Positions 22,584 through 38,100 are shown, counted from the first letter of the stretch. The stretch is DNA of 64,000 nucleotides from Xylocopa sonorina (GCF_050948175.1 NC_135200.1:5757001-5821000); one strand, 5' to 3'. Translations and numbers: made by a program. The notes: generated by a model not told the origin, from the letters alone.

Positions 22584-24080
22584 GACTTTGTATCGAGCAA
22601 ACGAAGTGGCGGACGATGATGGGTATGCTCAACTGGAAGTTTGTTTGAACTATTTTGTGCTTTAGGTAATCGCTTTGTTGTATCGACGCCAAAGTTATGC
22701 CATGCATGATACTATGCTGTTATGTAAACAAAAGGGAAACTCCGCCGTTTGAGATTGCGATATAGCGCAATTCTAAGCTGTAATAAATTTCTATATGTTC
22801 CTTTCGATTGTTTTTTTCTTGTAACTCACGTAAAATTGTATGCATCAAACAGTACGTATATAATTGCTATACCTTGTGAACAGTATTAAAGGTTATGTCT
22901 TTAAGACGCGTTAGAGCCATTAAAAGCATAAACAGTGTTTCGTAGCGTTAAGAACGGCAGTTTCCCTGAGTTTACTTAAGTAATAAATTACGCGTGCAAT
23001 TAGAGTTGGTTAACGCAATATTTTCCTACCTCCCATATGAGCTCGATCGTCTTTCATGGAGTCATCAGAATTCTCTTCTAAAAAAAAAAAAAAACGTTTG
23101 CTTTGTTTCGCATTGTCTTATCAGCATGAAGATGATATCTTTCACTTGCAAAAAACTAAAACCTCGGAAGTCGTATAAAAGCATCAAACATATACAAGGT
23201 AGAGAAAACTTGAAACGATACGGTTTATATTTTTCTTTTGGTGCGTATATTGTTACGAAATTGTTTATCAACGTTGAAATATTTCCCGTTGGCTTCTCTA
23301 AATAAATACTGTTTTTTACTCGATGGTAGAAAATTTTTGATCGACTGAAAAAACGTTTTAATCCCTGTATTACATGTAAAATTATAATGCTAGTTAAAAC
23401 GAGGTATGATAGATCTCGAGGCTCAGTAACTGAAGTAATGCGGGAGCGATGGACGAATTTCTCTGAAAATTATTCGCGCAGACTTAATTTTCCGATGTTC
23501 GATTAAGTAATATGCAGGTGGAAAGCGATGCCTCGAGTTCAACGACCCCTAGTGTCATAATACTCAGTTACGTCACTGTTACATCGCAATATCGCTGGAA
23601 ACGTAGCATTTATAGAAATGATCAAAAGTAAAACTTGAGAAATGCAATAATATCTTCGAGTATGCACTTTCATAGATCATTTGTCTCTTAGTCCTACCTG
23701 ACTCGAGTTCAACGTTTCTCAAACTTTCCCAGTACTTATACTCATCATCGGTCAACATTGTAATCGTTCTATTTCATCGGTTCAAACCCGCCTCCGTTAT
23801 TATTTCAATCTGATAAATTTGCAACGATAAATTATCTAGAGGATTGCATAACCTTAATTACCGGCTAAGGAACACGTCAGCGGAGTAACTCCACGCGAAC
23901 CGCTACTTAAATTCCCTGGTGCGTGCACAGGTTGCACCCACGACAATCGCATAAGAACACATGCACCGAGGGACACGCCGCGTGTGCGTGCCGCGTCGTT
24001 ACCGTTCTCTCTAAAAATGTACGTACGCGCGTTCCTTTCGCGGGTCGCGAATGTGTGTTCCGCGCGACGATTTTGGCTCG

Positions 24081-24161
24081 ATGCTCGCTGGTATATTCAC
24101 AAAGTGGCTGCCAGTCATGAATTCGTCTTCGGCTGGCCAATTGGACGACCCGCGATCTATA
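24081..24161 (+). CDS. Possible alternative first coding exon of the TBC1D1/4 gene
   Basis: Two in-frame ATGs (24081 and 24117) open a frame that reaches ...MNSSSAGQLDDPRSI and then a donor TATA|GTAAAT at 24162 in phase 0. This joins in frame to the phase-0 exon at 46256 (IQQFLRDMKEQSASS). The exon lies in a CpG-rich block. Phase compatibility alone has a one-in-three chance of being accidental, and no homology supports it. Confidence 0.2.
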
Positions 24162-27100
24162 GTAAATATCCGGTTACTATTATTAAGTTTGTCCTTAACG
24201 ATCGTTACGGGTATCGTCTCGCAACCATTAGCTCGCGTCGCACGAATGGCACCGGATCCGTTCGCGGACCTCGCGAAATTATCGGCTCGTGGTCTTGTGA
24301 CAGTGTGTTTCTATCGTTCTTGTTGAAGTGGCTCCTGGAACCGCGCGAGACCTCATCATCGGGAGTATCACGTATCCGACGGCCATCCTGTGGAAACGTC
24401 AAGTGACGCCAACTACATATCGTCTAGGTAAGCCGGATCGTATAATGTTTACTGCGAAATGGAAAAAAATTGGTCGATTCTAAACATGACCGATAATAGG
24501 TATAGCGATAATAGAACCGATTAGCACGTTGATCCTTGATAAGTTCACGCTTACGCTGGGCATGTTATATTTAGAGAAATTTGGCGAGAAACTAAGCTGC
24601 AACTTTGTCATTCGCCGTTCTTTTGGATGAATCATCTTGATTCATCTTGAACCTATGTTTCTGAAAGTATGGTAGGCGAAATGTATCCGTCTATTAACGT
24701 TCTTCCTTTTTATTCTAATCAGCCTAATTCACTGTAATTGTAAAAGCATTCTGTTGAAATTATTGTTTACGTTACATTGCTGTTACATTACTTTTGCGTA
24801 TCGTTAGTTAAGTATATTGCTTAAAGAGATATTACATGTGCATGTATCGAGGCATGTGTTCACGCATATCGCTATTTATTCAAGTAACAGGTTACAGCCT
24901 ATGACGATTTAATACACCGAATCTCTCCTATCGCATTCATATGCCTACGCGTTCGAACGAATAAGGGGTCGACGTGTCTATACAATTTTCGAGATGGAAT
25001 ATTTTAAGGCAATTAGTCGGACCTTGTTTGTTCATGCTACCAAATGTAATATTGTATTGCTTAAATGTATTGACACAGTCAGGGACACGGATCTCTCGTA
25101 ATAACTAAAAATACCGAAAGATGGCGGGTACCAAATAATCCGCATTTTCCATCCTTTTCCTACTATCGCTTGATCGTGGTAAAATAAAAACAAAATAATA
25201 CATGCGGCAATTGTTTTCTTGCATTTGTGTATTCTTATGTAAGAAGAAAAACAAAAATGCTCAGTTTCCTCATTGAATATCTTATCTATAGTAATTGATA
25301 CTGTGGCACGACGATCGCAATGTTATTGGTTTAAAATTATAATCGCGATGTCCTTGTCCTTTTTGACTAACCAGTTGAGTAGGCTTATTATTCACGGCGT
25401 TCATCTCAGTTTACCGGTTCTTTTAAGATCACCGTGCGACATTATGCACGACGATCCTCGAATTTGCATCGTTGTTCGCAGCAAAGTGGCGCGCTGCGCG
25501 TCGTTGCACTTACGAGGAATGTTCAGCGTTATGCCTGCACGCCTACGTATTTGCCAGATAAGACGTCGACATGTGCACTGAACATTGCCGGAAAGTAGGA
25601 CACTCCTGGTTGACCATGAATTTCTTACTAAGCTTCGCGGATTTACGTTCGAGCGTTGTATCACGTTATACGGAATCTAGATTGAATTAATCAGGGATTA
25701 GTTTGAATGACGCTCGGCTGGATGTAGCCATCTTGGAATTAGTTCGCGCCTGTTTACCGGAAGTTCAACATCTGGGAGAATTAAAATCGACAGCGATTAG
25801 GATAATATATACATTCGTGACATTAATTTTTGTATCAAATTTTATGTCTATCATGGAAATTTGGGTTCTCGTGAAATTGCTAAATATGTTTACAGAAGTA
25901 GTATAAAAATTCCAAATAGGTTTTAAAGAATTGCGTTTCGATATTAATGCCATCGATCAAATTTTATTATGTGATTGAGAACCGCTGTGCTAAGTAAATC
26001 CCGAAGATCGATGGACACTGTCCAATTACTCGACACAGATCGACGTATCGATACAGCTCTGAAACTCAATTCCGTGACGAAATTGGAACGCCACGTTGAT
26101 CGTTCGTTGTTGTGCAAAGTTATCGAGACTTTACAGTGTACATTGTAGTTTAGCGCATGGAGCCATTGATCTGTAGCAATACTCTAATGTCATGATCATG
26201 TGACGTTGGCATTTTTCTGATTAAATGCATCGGTTATATTTCTCGACTAATGCTAGCACCAGACGACGTCGACGAAAATTACCAATAAGCATTAGCCGAT
26301 ACTAAAGCAAACCACTCCAAATTACCGACCTCACTCTGAGTTATTATCGTAATTATGTAGATAAATGAACTATCTTGTCTTTATGTGTTTAAATGGAACA
26401 CTCAAATTTGACGTGCATGCTCACTTATCGGCGAGGAAACATTTTTTGGTCATCCTGCGATATTCGATTACTACCGGATCGAGGAAATATTACGTGCCGT
26501 AAAAACAAGTTATTTTATCGCGAGAGAAAACCGCGGTGAACCTAACGAAATGAAAATATTTTCAAGAGGAACGCGTGCAAGGGGGAAAGAGCATTGGACG
26601 AGCACGTAGCATCGTGTAATCTCGCGTGACATATTTTAATCGCAATAAGTTACGCGTCGACCGGTAATATACAGAGCACGACGATAAATTGCGCTACCCG
26701 TTGATCCTGTGCGCCTCGTAAGAAATTATTTTACCAAAGCGGCACGCGAGTACGCCGGTTTTAATCCCATCCGAGAGAAAAATACGGCGGTATTAGCTGC
26801 GACATCCAGGGGACACTTTTTAAAAGGCACTTTGAGCGCAGATAAAAATATTTGACGGTTTCCCCGCGAGGGGGTAAATTGCATTTCACAGGCTACTCCA
26901 TCCCACCGAAGCAACATCTCACAATGAAAGTTTAACGTGAACTTTACTGGGATTAAAACTTGTAACATATTGCAAGCTTGATTGAACTTTTCGAAGACAT
27001 ACCGTCGCAGTTAAATAATTAATAAAGAACACAAGATTATGCATTAAGTATAAAGTAGGATCGCCTAGTTTTTCCAAATGAAAATTTTCAAGGTACGTTT

Positions 27101-30100
27101 TTTGCATAGTTATGGTTTAAGGAGGACGATGTTCCCTCGTAAGGGGGCACAGTAGCACTTTTTGGCACTATTAATGCTTTCGAAGTCAATCGACAGTATC
27201 ACCCCATTCGCAATCAATCCATATTCTGTCGCGAGAAAGGAAACGTTTGAGTCACCGCGTGCACCCGTGGCAGCGATCCTTCAGATTTCCTCTAACGAGT
27301 TTCCAAGTCTGTTTAAGCGATCCAAGAAATAGTGCTCGCAGTGTAGAAAGGGGTGCCAAAACGGCTGCACGCGCCGGGCATCACCAGAATTTCGTTCGTT
27401 TCCCCCGTATCGACATTCGTTGTACACGTGCACCGGTTATGTAATGCGCACGATGCACTCACGCTTATGCACCTATACGTGATTCTATTTCCGACGGGAA
27501 TACGTTTCGTTGTCGAAAGACTTGATGGACGGGCGAAAAATATTTATTCGCCGGCTGAAACGCGGCCAATCGATTTATATGTTTAGCGCGCGCGAAAAAA
27601 GCGCGAAGATGAGCGGAACGCTCCCTCGATTTTCGCCGTGCAACTTCGACGCCATGAAGATGGACGAAAACCGTTTACCAAGATCAACGAAGCCGTGGAC
27701 ATCGTCGGTTTAGACGCTTAAAGAATAACATATTCATTATAAATCGTGGTCGTCTACTTGGAAACTCGTCTTGTAAAACATAATCAATCGTATTGTATTT
27801 GAATGAACTCCTGTTGCCAACTTGAAGCTTTGCTCAGATCAGCCGAGTTACGTGATCGCACGTCGTTTGATTGAAGCAATTTCGAGTTCGTGTTCGTGCA
27901 AATCGAATTACTTCGATCAAACTGACTTCGATTAATTGATGCTAACGATAGAGGCGATTTCTATTTATTCCGTATGGTTACAACATCACTTTTAACAGAA
28001 AGCACACGCCCAGCTCGCGTGGGCTTGTTTGATGTTCGCGCTGTCAAAATGTGTTTCAGATGAACCGTTGGAATAACCTTAAACTCTCTCCACTTGAAAC
28101 TTCCAAAGATATTTTAAGTCAAGCAAAATAACAGTTTCGCATTTGCAAAGTGGTTTCGGGTACATAACTTGGAGGACTATCTGTAGTTTGATCGTATACA
28201 AGGTGAAGGTTACGTGGATGCTCTGATAATAATGCAAATGGTCGCGTGCGCACTGATTGAAAACTGATTAAATGTAGAAATTCAAATTTAATCGTTTCAA
28301 ATTTGTTCTCGTATTACAGAACTCTAAATTGAACGATCCGAGAAAGGTTGCCCGCTATAATTTATCATCGGAACTTAAAGTGATCGAGCAATATAAATTG
28401 GAGTGCAGCCTGACGGTAGCAATTTGGAGTAGGATTAAAGTTCGATGTTTCCCAACTTGAAGATCAATCATCTGGATGGTTATCGATAAGTTTTCAGTAA
28501 AGATACACATCCGAGCAATAATGCTTTGTTTCAATTTGAAACGTTGACCAATATTTGTTCCATAACTCGAAGGACATTTCTTGGAAACACATGACCGGGT
28601 GGTCAATTGTGTAGTTGACTTTTGGCCCTTACCGCACTCTGTGCTGTGCATGTATAATATACTTCACTTAATAGGAAGAGGAGGCAGTTAAAATTACCCA
28701 TTACGTGTCGCCTGTTATCTTCTCCGTACTGTTACGGTTTGAGTTCGGGTTCCCTGAAACATTCAAGGAAAACCTACGGTTCTTCCAAACTCTCCTTCTT
28801 CTGAATTTTATGCAAAGGTACGCAACTTAATTCCTGGCCTATTTAAATGTAAAAATATGCGGCAATGAATACTTAAGATCAATTTGTAAAATTCCAGTAT
28901 CTTCAGTCATTGATAAACAATTGCTTATTTATAACTTTACTCTATTACGATTGCCTAATATAATTTGTTTCTACACAATTTGATAGAGGTTGGTAAACAA
29001 TAAACAGTTATTTTGTACGTTCGCCAAACAAAAAAAAACACTGCAGATACATGTGTGTGTAGAATATTCTGTGTTCATTGAACCGTTCAGTTGTTGGTAA
29101 CGCTCATTAGAAACGCGGGAACAATCGGTTGAAGAATTTCCAATAAATTAAAATACAGTTCCTTCTGATCCATTGCTATTGTTTCCACCGTGACTGATTA
29201 TTCTGGTATTTTCTTGCGACGCAGGGCTTTGTTTCTACGTTATTAACCCTCTTCTTTCGCCACGTCCTCGTTTGAAGCCGACCAAGAGAGAGGGTACCGT
29301 CGAGTGCCGCCTTCTAATGGCGTGCACTCGACCACCGACAATCTTACTACGCGGACGGGTTGTAGGGAGAAAAAAAACGAGGAAAAGCAAGTTCGATTGC
29401 TATGCAACGCTACTGGTATCCATTGTGTTCACCGTACGTCAGGCTTCTTATCGGATACACGTTAATTTCGGTTAATCTTACTGCTGTTCATTGCTGATAA
29501 CGAGTATACATATGCGTTCGATCTGTCGTCCTTTTTTTATTTACCATTTGCTAACTTTCTATTCGAAATGTATTATCATTAGTGTCTGTTTCTGAAGGAA
29601 ATGTATGAAGATAGCCGTTGAATTTCTTAAACTCGAATTCGAACTTTAATTTGAGTTCTTCTTATTCCAATTTGGAAATGAATGTACCACTTACGAGAAA
29701 CATATTGAACTTAATTCTGTTAGTGTTATACAACTTGTTTTGAATTTAATTTTGCGGTAATGTAATATTTATGAGACGCACAACTCTTCCGCTTTAATTT
29801 GTATTTGAATTTACCGTGGAAAATGGAATAGTTTTGCGCGAGCGACTGCTAATCTCAGTATTTCAAATTAATGTATCTTGGAAAACCGTGTAAGATCGAC
29901 TAAAGGAGGAATGTCTTAAGTTTTACCGTGAGAAATGTGAATTCCTCGCTGTGCCTCGTCGCAAAAAAAAAGAAAAAAAATAAATGTAAAACGCATACGT
30001 ATGCACAGCGAAGCTGACGGAAGGGGGTTAATTAGCCAGTAAGGGTCGGCTCAGTTACAAGGAACGAGAAAACATGCCATGCTTTTTACTCCTCATTGAA

Positions 30101-31247
30101 AATGGCGGATTCTAATGGGATGATTACCTGCGTCTCGCAAAATTTAGTTGAATTCTTAACGTCAAATCGCGTAGAATAAATACGCTGAAAAATTCTACAA
30201 ATATTTCAGCTCTATCATGATATATCGTTAAAAAAAGCAAGGTATTCAGTGTGAATCTTTATTTAATATGCTTTCGAGGCAGAGATCAGATAATCTGCTC
30301 AATAAGTTCAGCATAGAAGGAATGCGACATCGTGTTGGATAAGTTTCAGTTACGACGAAATTCAAAGGCGAAAATTCAGGTTATTAAGATAGACGTAAAT
30401 AGCTAAAAAGCTTTCTTCGCATTATCGTTATCACGATTCGTTATCAGGCAAACAAAGGTGTTACATTCTTTAGGACTTTGTCCTCTTAAAGGGGTGGTTG
30501 AGATTACTTGAGTACTTGAAGTAATATTCTTTCGATGATGCATTATCAGGAGTATGAGACTTCAGTGACGATGATTCCTTATTCATTGATTTCGCGTTAT
30601 CTACAATCGATAACTAAATACCTTCCTTTCATTTATATTAATTACATGTCGTAACTTGCAATCAAAATTGGGAAACGTACTTATGTATTTGAAAAGATAC
30701 GGAAACTAGTACTTCACATGATTTCATTTCTTCCTGATGATATTTTATGATGATTTATACCGTGACTAATCTCTATGTTGGTCTCGGTTTTACTATGCAG
30801 ACATATTTATATATTTTATCCGGCTCGTATATTGTAGACACGTACATCTGTCCTAAAATAGGCAAGAGTCTCAGAAAAAGAATTGTACGTGCCACTGGGG
30901 ATATCTTGAATTCCTTCGTTAGAATTTAAATAAACATGTTAGTCAGTTGATTATGCAATTATGCTCAGTATTTCATTCACTTGTGGGAATTAGCCATTCG
31001 TAAATGTTCATTATTCATCGGAATAGAACGTTTGATGTTCATGTCGCTTAAACGGTAACGCGTAAGACAAAGTGGACGCAAATATCCCGTGTCGTTGCTC
31101 GTTGAAATAAGTTTCTGGCGGATGCAATTATCGCAATTATGCAATCATAATAGAAAAACGAAATGAAAGGACATTTCATGGTTCATTGGCATGCGTCGGT
31201 ACTCTTATTGCATTCCAACGGCAGAGTAGCTCCGGATACTGTTACTG

Positions 31248-31289
31248 CGGTTACACCAACTAAACTGTTCTACACCATATCGGTGTAAC
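31248..31289. other. Small inverted repeat in the 24-kb region
   Basis: GGTTACACC and GGTGTAAC form an 8-bp stem around a loop of about 24 nt. No function is apparent. Confidence 0.3.
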
Positions 31290-34200
31290 TCGCTGAACCT
31301 GGTATCCACTTATCTCGTCTCCTATTTCATTCTACTTACGTATATACCGGCTCTCCTGAACGATACATATATTCGCGCCCGTTGGATTTATTAAGCAGGG
31401 GATCAAGCAAATTTCGAGGACAGTAGCGAAGGGTGTGGTCCCTATTAAGGTTTGCCTACACCGGGAATTACCGAACCGCTTATGAAGATTATGGAAATTA
31501 AATTTCCTAGAAATTCTCTGTTTACACGATGCTCTTAAACTGTTCGCGCAACATTACTGTACGCTTAAGTAATGATTACGAATAGTTTGCAAACTACTAG
31601 CGAACATGTTTCGTCTACCAGTGTTCACAAGTTGTTTAGATATCGTTGGTGTACACCTAACTTTAGAATAACATACAGCGTTTCCTCGATATCTCTTCGT
31701 CTGCCTTAAGTAATCTATTTAAATTGTTCAGATTTACTAATCAGGAAGCGCGATAAAATTCTAAGAAAGAATTTGTTCCTGTTACAAAACACAATTACCA
31801 TAACTCTGTATCAGAATAACAGATACGGTTTTCTACTTGTTCCGTTGGTTGAAAAATTACGAGAAAGATTATAACGTGTAAAGACAGGATTTAATAGGTG
31901 CTTTTTAAAGAAGAATAGTTAAGTTTCCCTTTGTAGCTGTAAAACAAAGGTAAAGTAGAATTTCGTTTAAATGCCGATAGATCGTTACTGCAACTGCTCT
32001 TCGCGCGCTTCTTCGCGTCATAAATTTCAATTCTCGTTGCCTCGGATCCTCTTTACTCGCGACTAGCTGTTTCCCAGGGATTTAAAAGACCGAGCCGTAC
32101 GAGTTGATTTAATTGGGCAGCGATCGGTAATTGTTCGTTTGCTCTTACGCGATCCGTTAAATTGCCACCCGTCGACCGCGAAAAACGTCTATGGCGGCGC
32201 GCTAGCATCCAGGGTGGTAAGACCTTGGAATCGACACGGACGCGAGTGCATCCGTACGCGTGATAATTAGCCTCGCGATTACACGGAATAAGAATCGTTG
32301 CATCGAACGGCACGAATACTGATGGACGCGCGGTGACGCAACGGTCGCAAACCGGTTACCCAGGGCGATCGATCTGTTATTTTTCATTAACACTGCCGCG
32401 ATTAGGTGAAACGGGGACGTATGAAGTGGAACGTATGAACCGGATTTTTTTTACCGTGCGTTTAATATGTGGCATACCAGAATACTTTCGAACTGGAGGT
32501 TAATGCGCAACTAACCTTTAGTTACAAATGTCACTACTTATGGTTGCTTTTATATTTTCTATTCTAATTGTATGTTCGTTACTTAATGGATAAAAAAATT
32601 GTTAATAGGTGAAGTAACATGAATATGGAATAAGTTACCCGCCTTCCTTTTTTAACGCGTCGAACGCAGAAATAGTTTTGTTCTCCATTCCGCTTAAGAG
32701 GACAGAAAATACGTCTGTGCGCAAACAGAACTACTGGTAGTCTCTGAGGATCGATTATCTAAGCGGAAAACTTAGGGTCAGTCTCCAAGGATGCTGACAT
32801 ATCGTTTAACGTGTCAATTTTGATATAAATTATAGAGGTGTCCTCACCCTTGCAGGACTCCAATGTAAAAAAAAATAAAGTTAAGATTGGTCGTTATAAA
32901 TTTTCTTGTGGAAAGCCGCTTATAGGGTTAAAAATTAAATTAACCCTTTTTTCACCATTTCACACAAAATTTCTTTGCTTCCCGTGCGGCTGAATAAAAA
33001 ATTAATTAGATCATCAGAAAGCTTAGCACGTCTAAAATTAATTATCTAAACGGGAGATCAAAGTTTTCGCAATTTACACGTTTTGCTTCCTGAGATAAGT
33101 TTAAACTTTTATTACTCTATCGTAGTATCTGTTGTAAAAATTTGTCACACGAGTAGTGAATCACTCTGTATAGTACTAATTGCTTCCTTCGCGTAAATCA
33201 TTAAATCGTGAGAAATTATTAGTTTTCGCACTTGCTTGTTCTTATAGACTACTGCAAAGTTGTCAGTTACGAACATTGTCGTTAATCACTCTTCATTCCG
33301 TTTTCTTCGCTCGAGTGACGCATTAACGCGACTGTATTTATAGAAATATATAAATAATGCAAACAAAAAGTATACGAGCAGGTTCTTGCTTGCTAACAGA
33401 CTTTAATTTTTGTTACGTTTAAGCCTTAAACAAGCGTCTGTTGATTTTGCTGTTAGAGTATGCCGTTACGACGAAAATGTCTATAAAGGAGTGCAAATAT
33501 AAAAATTTCTTAATTTAAAATTTGAAAGTAACTCCTGTTGAACTGAGAACAGATGATTTTCGAATAAATTTGTGATGATTAAACGCTTTAAGGAAAAGTT
33601 GTAGAATGTAAATAGCACGTGGGCACGTTTGCAAACATTTATTTTCTACATGGCAAACAAGTGGAAATCAACAACATTGTTAAGTTACACGAAGTTCTCG
33701 AGTATTTATGTTGATCAGGAAAAAGGACATTCAAAACTGCAACATATCCGTGTTTCCGCCACGTGTATCCATGCATCAATAGAATATTATTTACCGAAAC
33801 CGTTTGGGAAGCGAACTCTGCCGAATCAGCGCAACTAAAAATATGAAATAATTGTTTACCGGATAAACTTGGTGTTTTTGCCAATTTCGCGACCCTGCTT
33901 ATCCGAGGCGGCAGTAAAATAAATTTACAGGTGTTTTCATGCACGCGTGAATCACAGGTAGCTGACACGTGTTCCGTTGAATCCTTGTCGCTCTTGAACG
34001 GAAGTCAATAGCTGAAAAAGATTCCACGAGGCCTACTGGTCTTTTGTTGATCGCGCTGATGCATCTTTTCGCGATCGAATGTATGCTGACATGTCTACGG
34101 GTGAAAACAGTGAACGATGGGGCCCGTTTGAATTGCAAATCGCCTCTCGGCAGAATATGCGTAGAAGGAAGAAAATAATAAACCGCGTACCCGCGTAGAA

Positions 34201-37200
34201 CAGTATGATGGAATGCTATTGCAGTGGTTCAACCTTTTGAAAACCGATCGCTTCTATTGATATTTAAAATCGAAAGAATTCTCTATTATGCATCAGCATC
34301 TATGAAAGAATAGTTGAAGGATTATTTAGCTGTTTAAAAATATCTTGGCGCCATTTTGTGGTAACCAAAGTTGAAACGCTTACACAATATCAACCAAATA
34401 AATCACGCGCATAATACTTTCATAATACCGATGCTAATCTGGTGTTAACGTAATTAATCTTCCGGCACTGGTCGAGGATTCATTTTTCAAGGCTTAATAA
34501 AACGAATAAATCTCAACCGTTTTGTATTTTAAGCAACACATATCCATCCTCCGCTGGTTTGGAAAGGCTTTCCACTTTCTTGGCACGTTTGAATAATCAA
34601 CAAACAGCTTTATTGCACGGAAATTATACATTGTTTTTGCAAGCGAAGCGGAGCAAAACACGTACGTCGAAATTTTACTTTTACTTCTGAACGATGCGAA
34701 CGGTTACGCAAGTTTTATTTGTGGCGGTTCGCAAAAACACACGAAATTTTCCAATACGGCTGATTAAGCAGGACGCTAGAAGCTCTTCCGATCGAACGGA
34801 CCTCGTTCGACTTGCAAATCGCGCGGTTTACGATCAGCGAGCTTGTAAAATATCATAAGTGCTTAGGCACGCGCCATGTTCATCTGAAAAATCGAAACGA
34901 AATAATGGAAGGAGGCACGTATATTCGCTTATCGCGTCGTTCTTTTGCGCGCGAAATTGCCCCTCTGGAATGCTTTGTAATCAATGGTGCGCCACAATTT
35001 TTTATTACCCGACGTGACCGAGATTACGTATGCATTTCTCATGCATTTAATTCCGGATCATTTGGAGGAAAACAAGAGATAAACATGTATCTCAGTGTCG
35101 CTTCGTCTCTGTCCTTTTCGGCTTTATATGATATTGAAAAAGTTAAAAAATTCAGAAACTAAAGTATTCATCATTCTTGCATATAGATGTAAAAACCTAA
35201 AATGAAGGATTATCCTTATAATTCTTTTCTTACTGCCGAGAATAAGAAACTTTCCGCAGCTCTCTGGCGGCGAACATGCTAAGTTTCCTTACAATTTATT
35301 CGTAATTAATGTTGAATTAATCTTATTCCGTGATACAAACGAATCAGGAAGGAATACGTACATTTATCAAAGTGAAATCGGAGGCACAAATGCATTGTAT
35401 GAAAATGAAATTGCATTCATTACGGAATTTTAATTACTCGGCTGTCGTTTTTCCAATGAAAGTCCCAATAACAGTGATGATTAAAATGCGGCAATTAAAA
35501 CTAGCCGTTGTGATTTTATCCGTCGTTTAACAAATTTGCGATGTTGGCTGCAGAGAATTAATGAATTATTAATCACCTCTTATACTTGACTGCCTTTATA
35601 ACACCTATTTGCCACGAAGAAAACAGAAATACACGAACAACCTTCAATTCAACGCCATTGACTTAACATTACATAAGCGCATCGTGGAATTGTATCTAGC
35701 CTCAAAGTGAGAACGCACGCAAAATTGAATCGGTAAATTATTTTTAAGCCAACCGCCTATTTACTCTCATTGACGCGCGCGACACTGAAATCTGAAATAC
35801 AAGACGTCTCAAAAATAGGACACCGAACGATGCCATTAAACGCATCAATTAATTTGTAAAGCTTCTTAAAAAACCGTCTCACCAAATTCCATGATTGCAA
35901 CGGCGCAAAAGAAACCGAAGCGACGTCAACGCGTGGTAAACAACGCGAAACGGTAAACCTTAGAAGATCGATAAATTATTATCTACGTAAAATGTTTGGT
36001 AACAGAAGTTGTGGAATCGATACGTTGACCCTTTTAACGGGAATTTTTTTCCAGAAGAAAAATCTACCCGCGTTCACTTGGAGCGCGCGACAGCCAATGG
36101 AGAGGTCCATTCGTCTCCTTAGGCGTCGAGGCGCGGGTACGCGTCAGTCGATGTTTGCTCGTCCGTCGGTAAAGGTGTTACTGCGAAATTCCGTTGGCTC
36201 GAAAACAACGTCGTTCCCGGCTGGCTAGAAAACTTTCGTATACTTTACACGCTAATCCGTGATTAGATCAGTGTAATGCCTGCCTTCAAGCGTGACGGTT
36301 GCTATGACGAGCTGTTTTCCGAACATTTGCGAGTGGCAGCAAATCAGATCGAAGAATGAACTTATAGAACAGTCATTTACTTCTGTGACGCATCATCGAA
36401 GAAATAATTAAGCTTGAACAAGCCGGGACGGAAGTATCGAACGAACAGGAGTAATCGTTCCAGCGAACTTCGATCGGAATATTGATCTTCCCGAAGAATA
36501 TTCCGTGTTTTCCGATGTTTCGTGAAGCTGTAGGAGAGTTACGAAAGTGAAACTGCACTGTGAATAACTTCTGGTAGAAATTCGGGGATTGAATTCGATA
36601 GTTTGCCGTCCTACGAAAATCAGGTCGACTGTTGTGGGCAGCCTTGAAGGTAATCGCAAGTTCGAACGAGAATAAATCATCTCTTAATCACCATCCAGGT
36701 ATCACGAGCTTCATAAACAGAATTCGGTTCACGGCGGATGGGAAATTTATTTCTGGAAACCACCATAAATGTAGGTGAAAAACTTTTGTACGATTAATCA
36801 TAGCTGATGATTGTTGCACGCACCTGACAGCCGGCTGATTATCGTTGAAACACGAGAGGCGTAATAAATTTGTTCGGAGAACGTTGTTCTGTCACCGTGC
36901 CCTGCTGGGTGACGCGCGTCAGCCTCTCAGAGGAGTTACCGGAAGTGGCCGTGAAAACGTGCCAGATTTTCGACCGTTTGGGGGGGAAAACACCGCTGGA
37001 TCGCGAATACGGCGCTCGCGTTCACCACCTTTTCATCAGCTGTCGAATGGGAGTAAACCAGAGAGAGGAAGGACGGAAAAATGATTACCGTACCGATGTC
37101 CGCTTCCAGTCCTTACGTGAAGGTTACGTCCTACAGCGATGCAAGCGCTATTGGCAAAAAGCCTGCTGTGAGTAGATCGAGAAACTGTTTATTAGCCTGA

Positions 37201-38079
37201 TTTGTTTTTTATTTCGACGTCGCGCAGAAGGATTTTTCTTGTACACTTTTGTCTGGACACACTTGCATGTGTAGGGCTTAAAAACGTACCTTTTGTCGCA
37301 AATACGGTGAGAATGTACATTAAGCGTCAAGTAATAGAAATCATTCTGCGAAACAAGTTGTTGCTGAAGGAGATAATGTGATGTTCTATGGTGAGATAGG
37401 TATCATGGGAGTATGTAATAAAGTTATTCTTTGGTCTTCTTATTAGAAGTGAAGAATAGGTTTCACGAAGTATGAACATGTTTGAATATGTACTGTTAAC
37501 ACATGCATTGTACTCTCGATTAAAATAGATGTACTCTTAGCAACGGTTTTGTCCTTTAACAGTTATTTTTTGCCTTCAAGGTGTAAATTCATTATTTCTT
37601 ATGTTGAAGTTTCAAGTTAAATTTTAAACTTAATTTCTGGGAAGGTATTAAATTAACTCGCCTCCAATTTCACGGTGATCTATTTGACACGTCTAAAATT
37701 GCGCACGTAAAGAAAGAAATGCAACGCTTCTTTCGCATGGACCTTCGCTTTGCTATTTCTTCTTGTGTTCTAAGACAGCCTCTCTGTGTCATTCCTTGCG
37801 TGACATTTGGCCCATCGTTCGCTCTATTTCTCAAAGAGGCTTGCCAGTACGATTTACTGCTCTCTTATTCTCTATGCTGCTCTTTAAACGAATCCCATAC
37901 GAGAAACGTAATTAAAAAAAAATCACTTTCTCACGATACGAGAAAGCTATTCGAATAACTCGAAAACAAGAAACAAAAGTCAGGAGATTGCGCATCTCAT
38001 TTGGGTCGGCATGTCACAGTCAAATCCCCGCCTTGAAATTCCTGGCATGATTTTCCATTATCAGACCTCGCTAGTCGTA

Positions 38080-38100
38080 TATTCCCACGAAGTGGGAATA
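38080..38100. promoter_or_regulatory. Perfect 9-bp palindrome containing CSL/Su(H)-like cores
   Basis: TATTCCCAC, spacer GAA, then GTGGGAATA: a perfect inverted repeat in the gene-poor region. The left arm on the minus strand reads CGTGGGAA, which fits the Su(H)/CSL consensus YGTGRGAA; the right arm reads AGTGGGAA and misses the first position. The spacing is much shorter than in known paired Su(H) sites. Confidence 0.3.

Noticed and set aside
23760..23800. GGTTCAAACCC resembling a tRNA B box
   Set aside because: No A box at the right distance upstream, no acceptor stem and no T-arm pairing around it.
24051..24406. Overlapping 65-140 codon frames on both strands
   Set aside because: CpG-rich block with few stops; no domain, and frames overlap in three registers. 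Only the short phase-0 candidate exon at 24081-24161 is kept, at low confidence.
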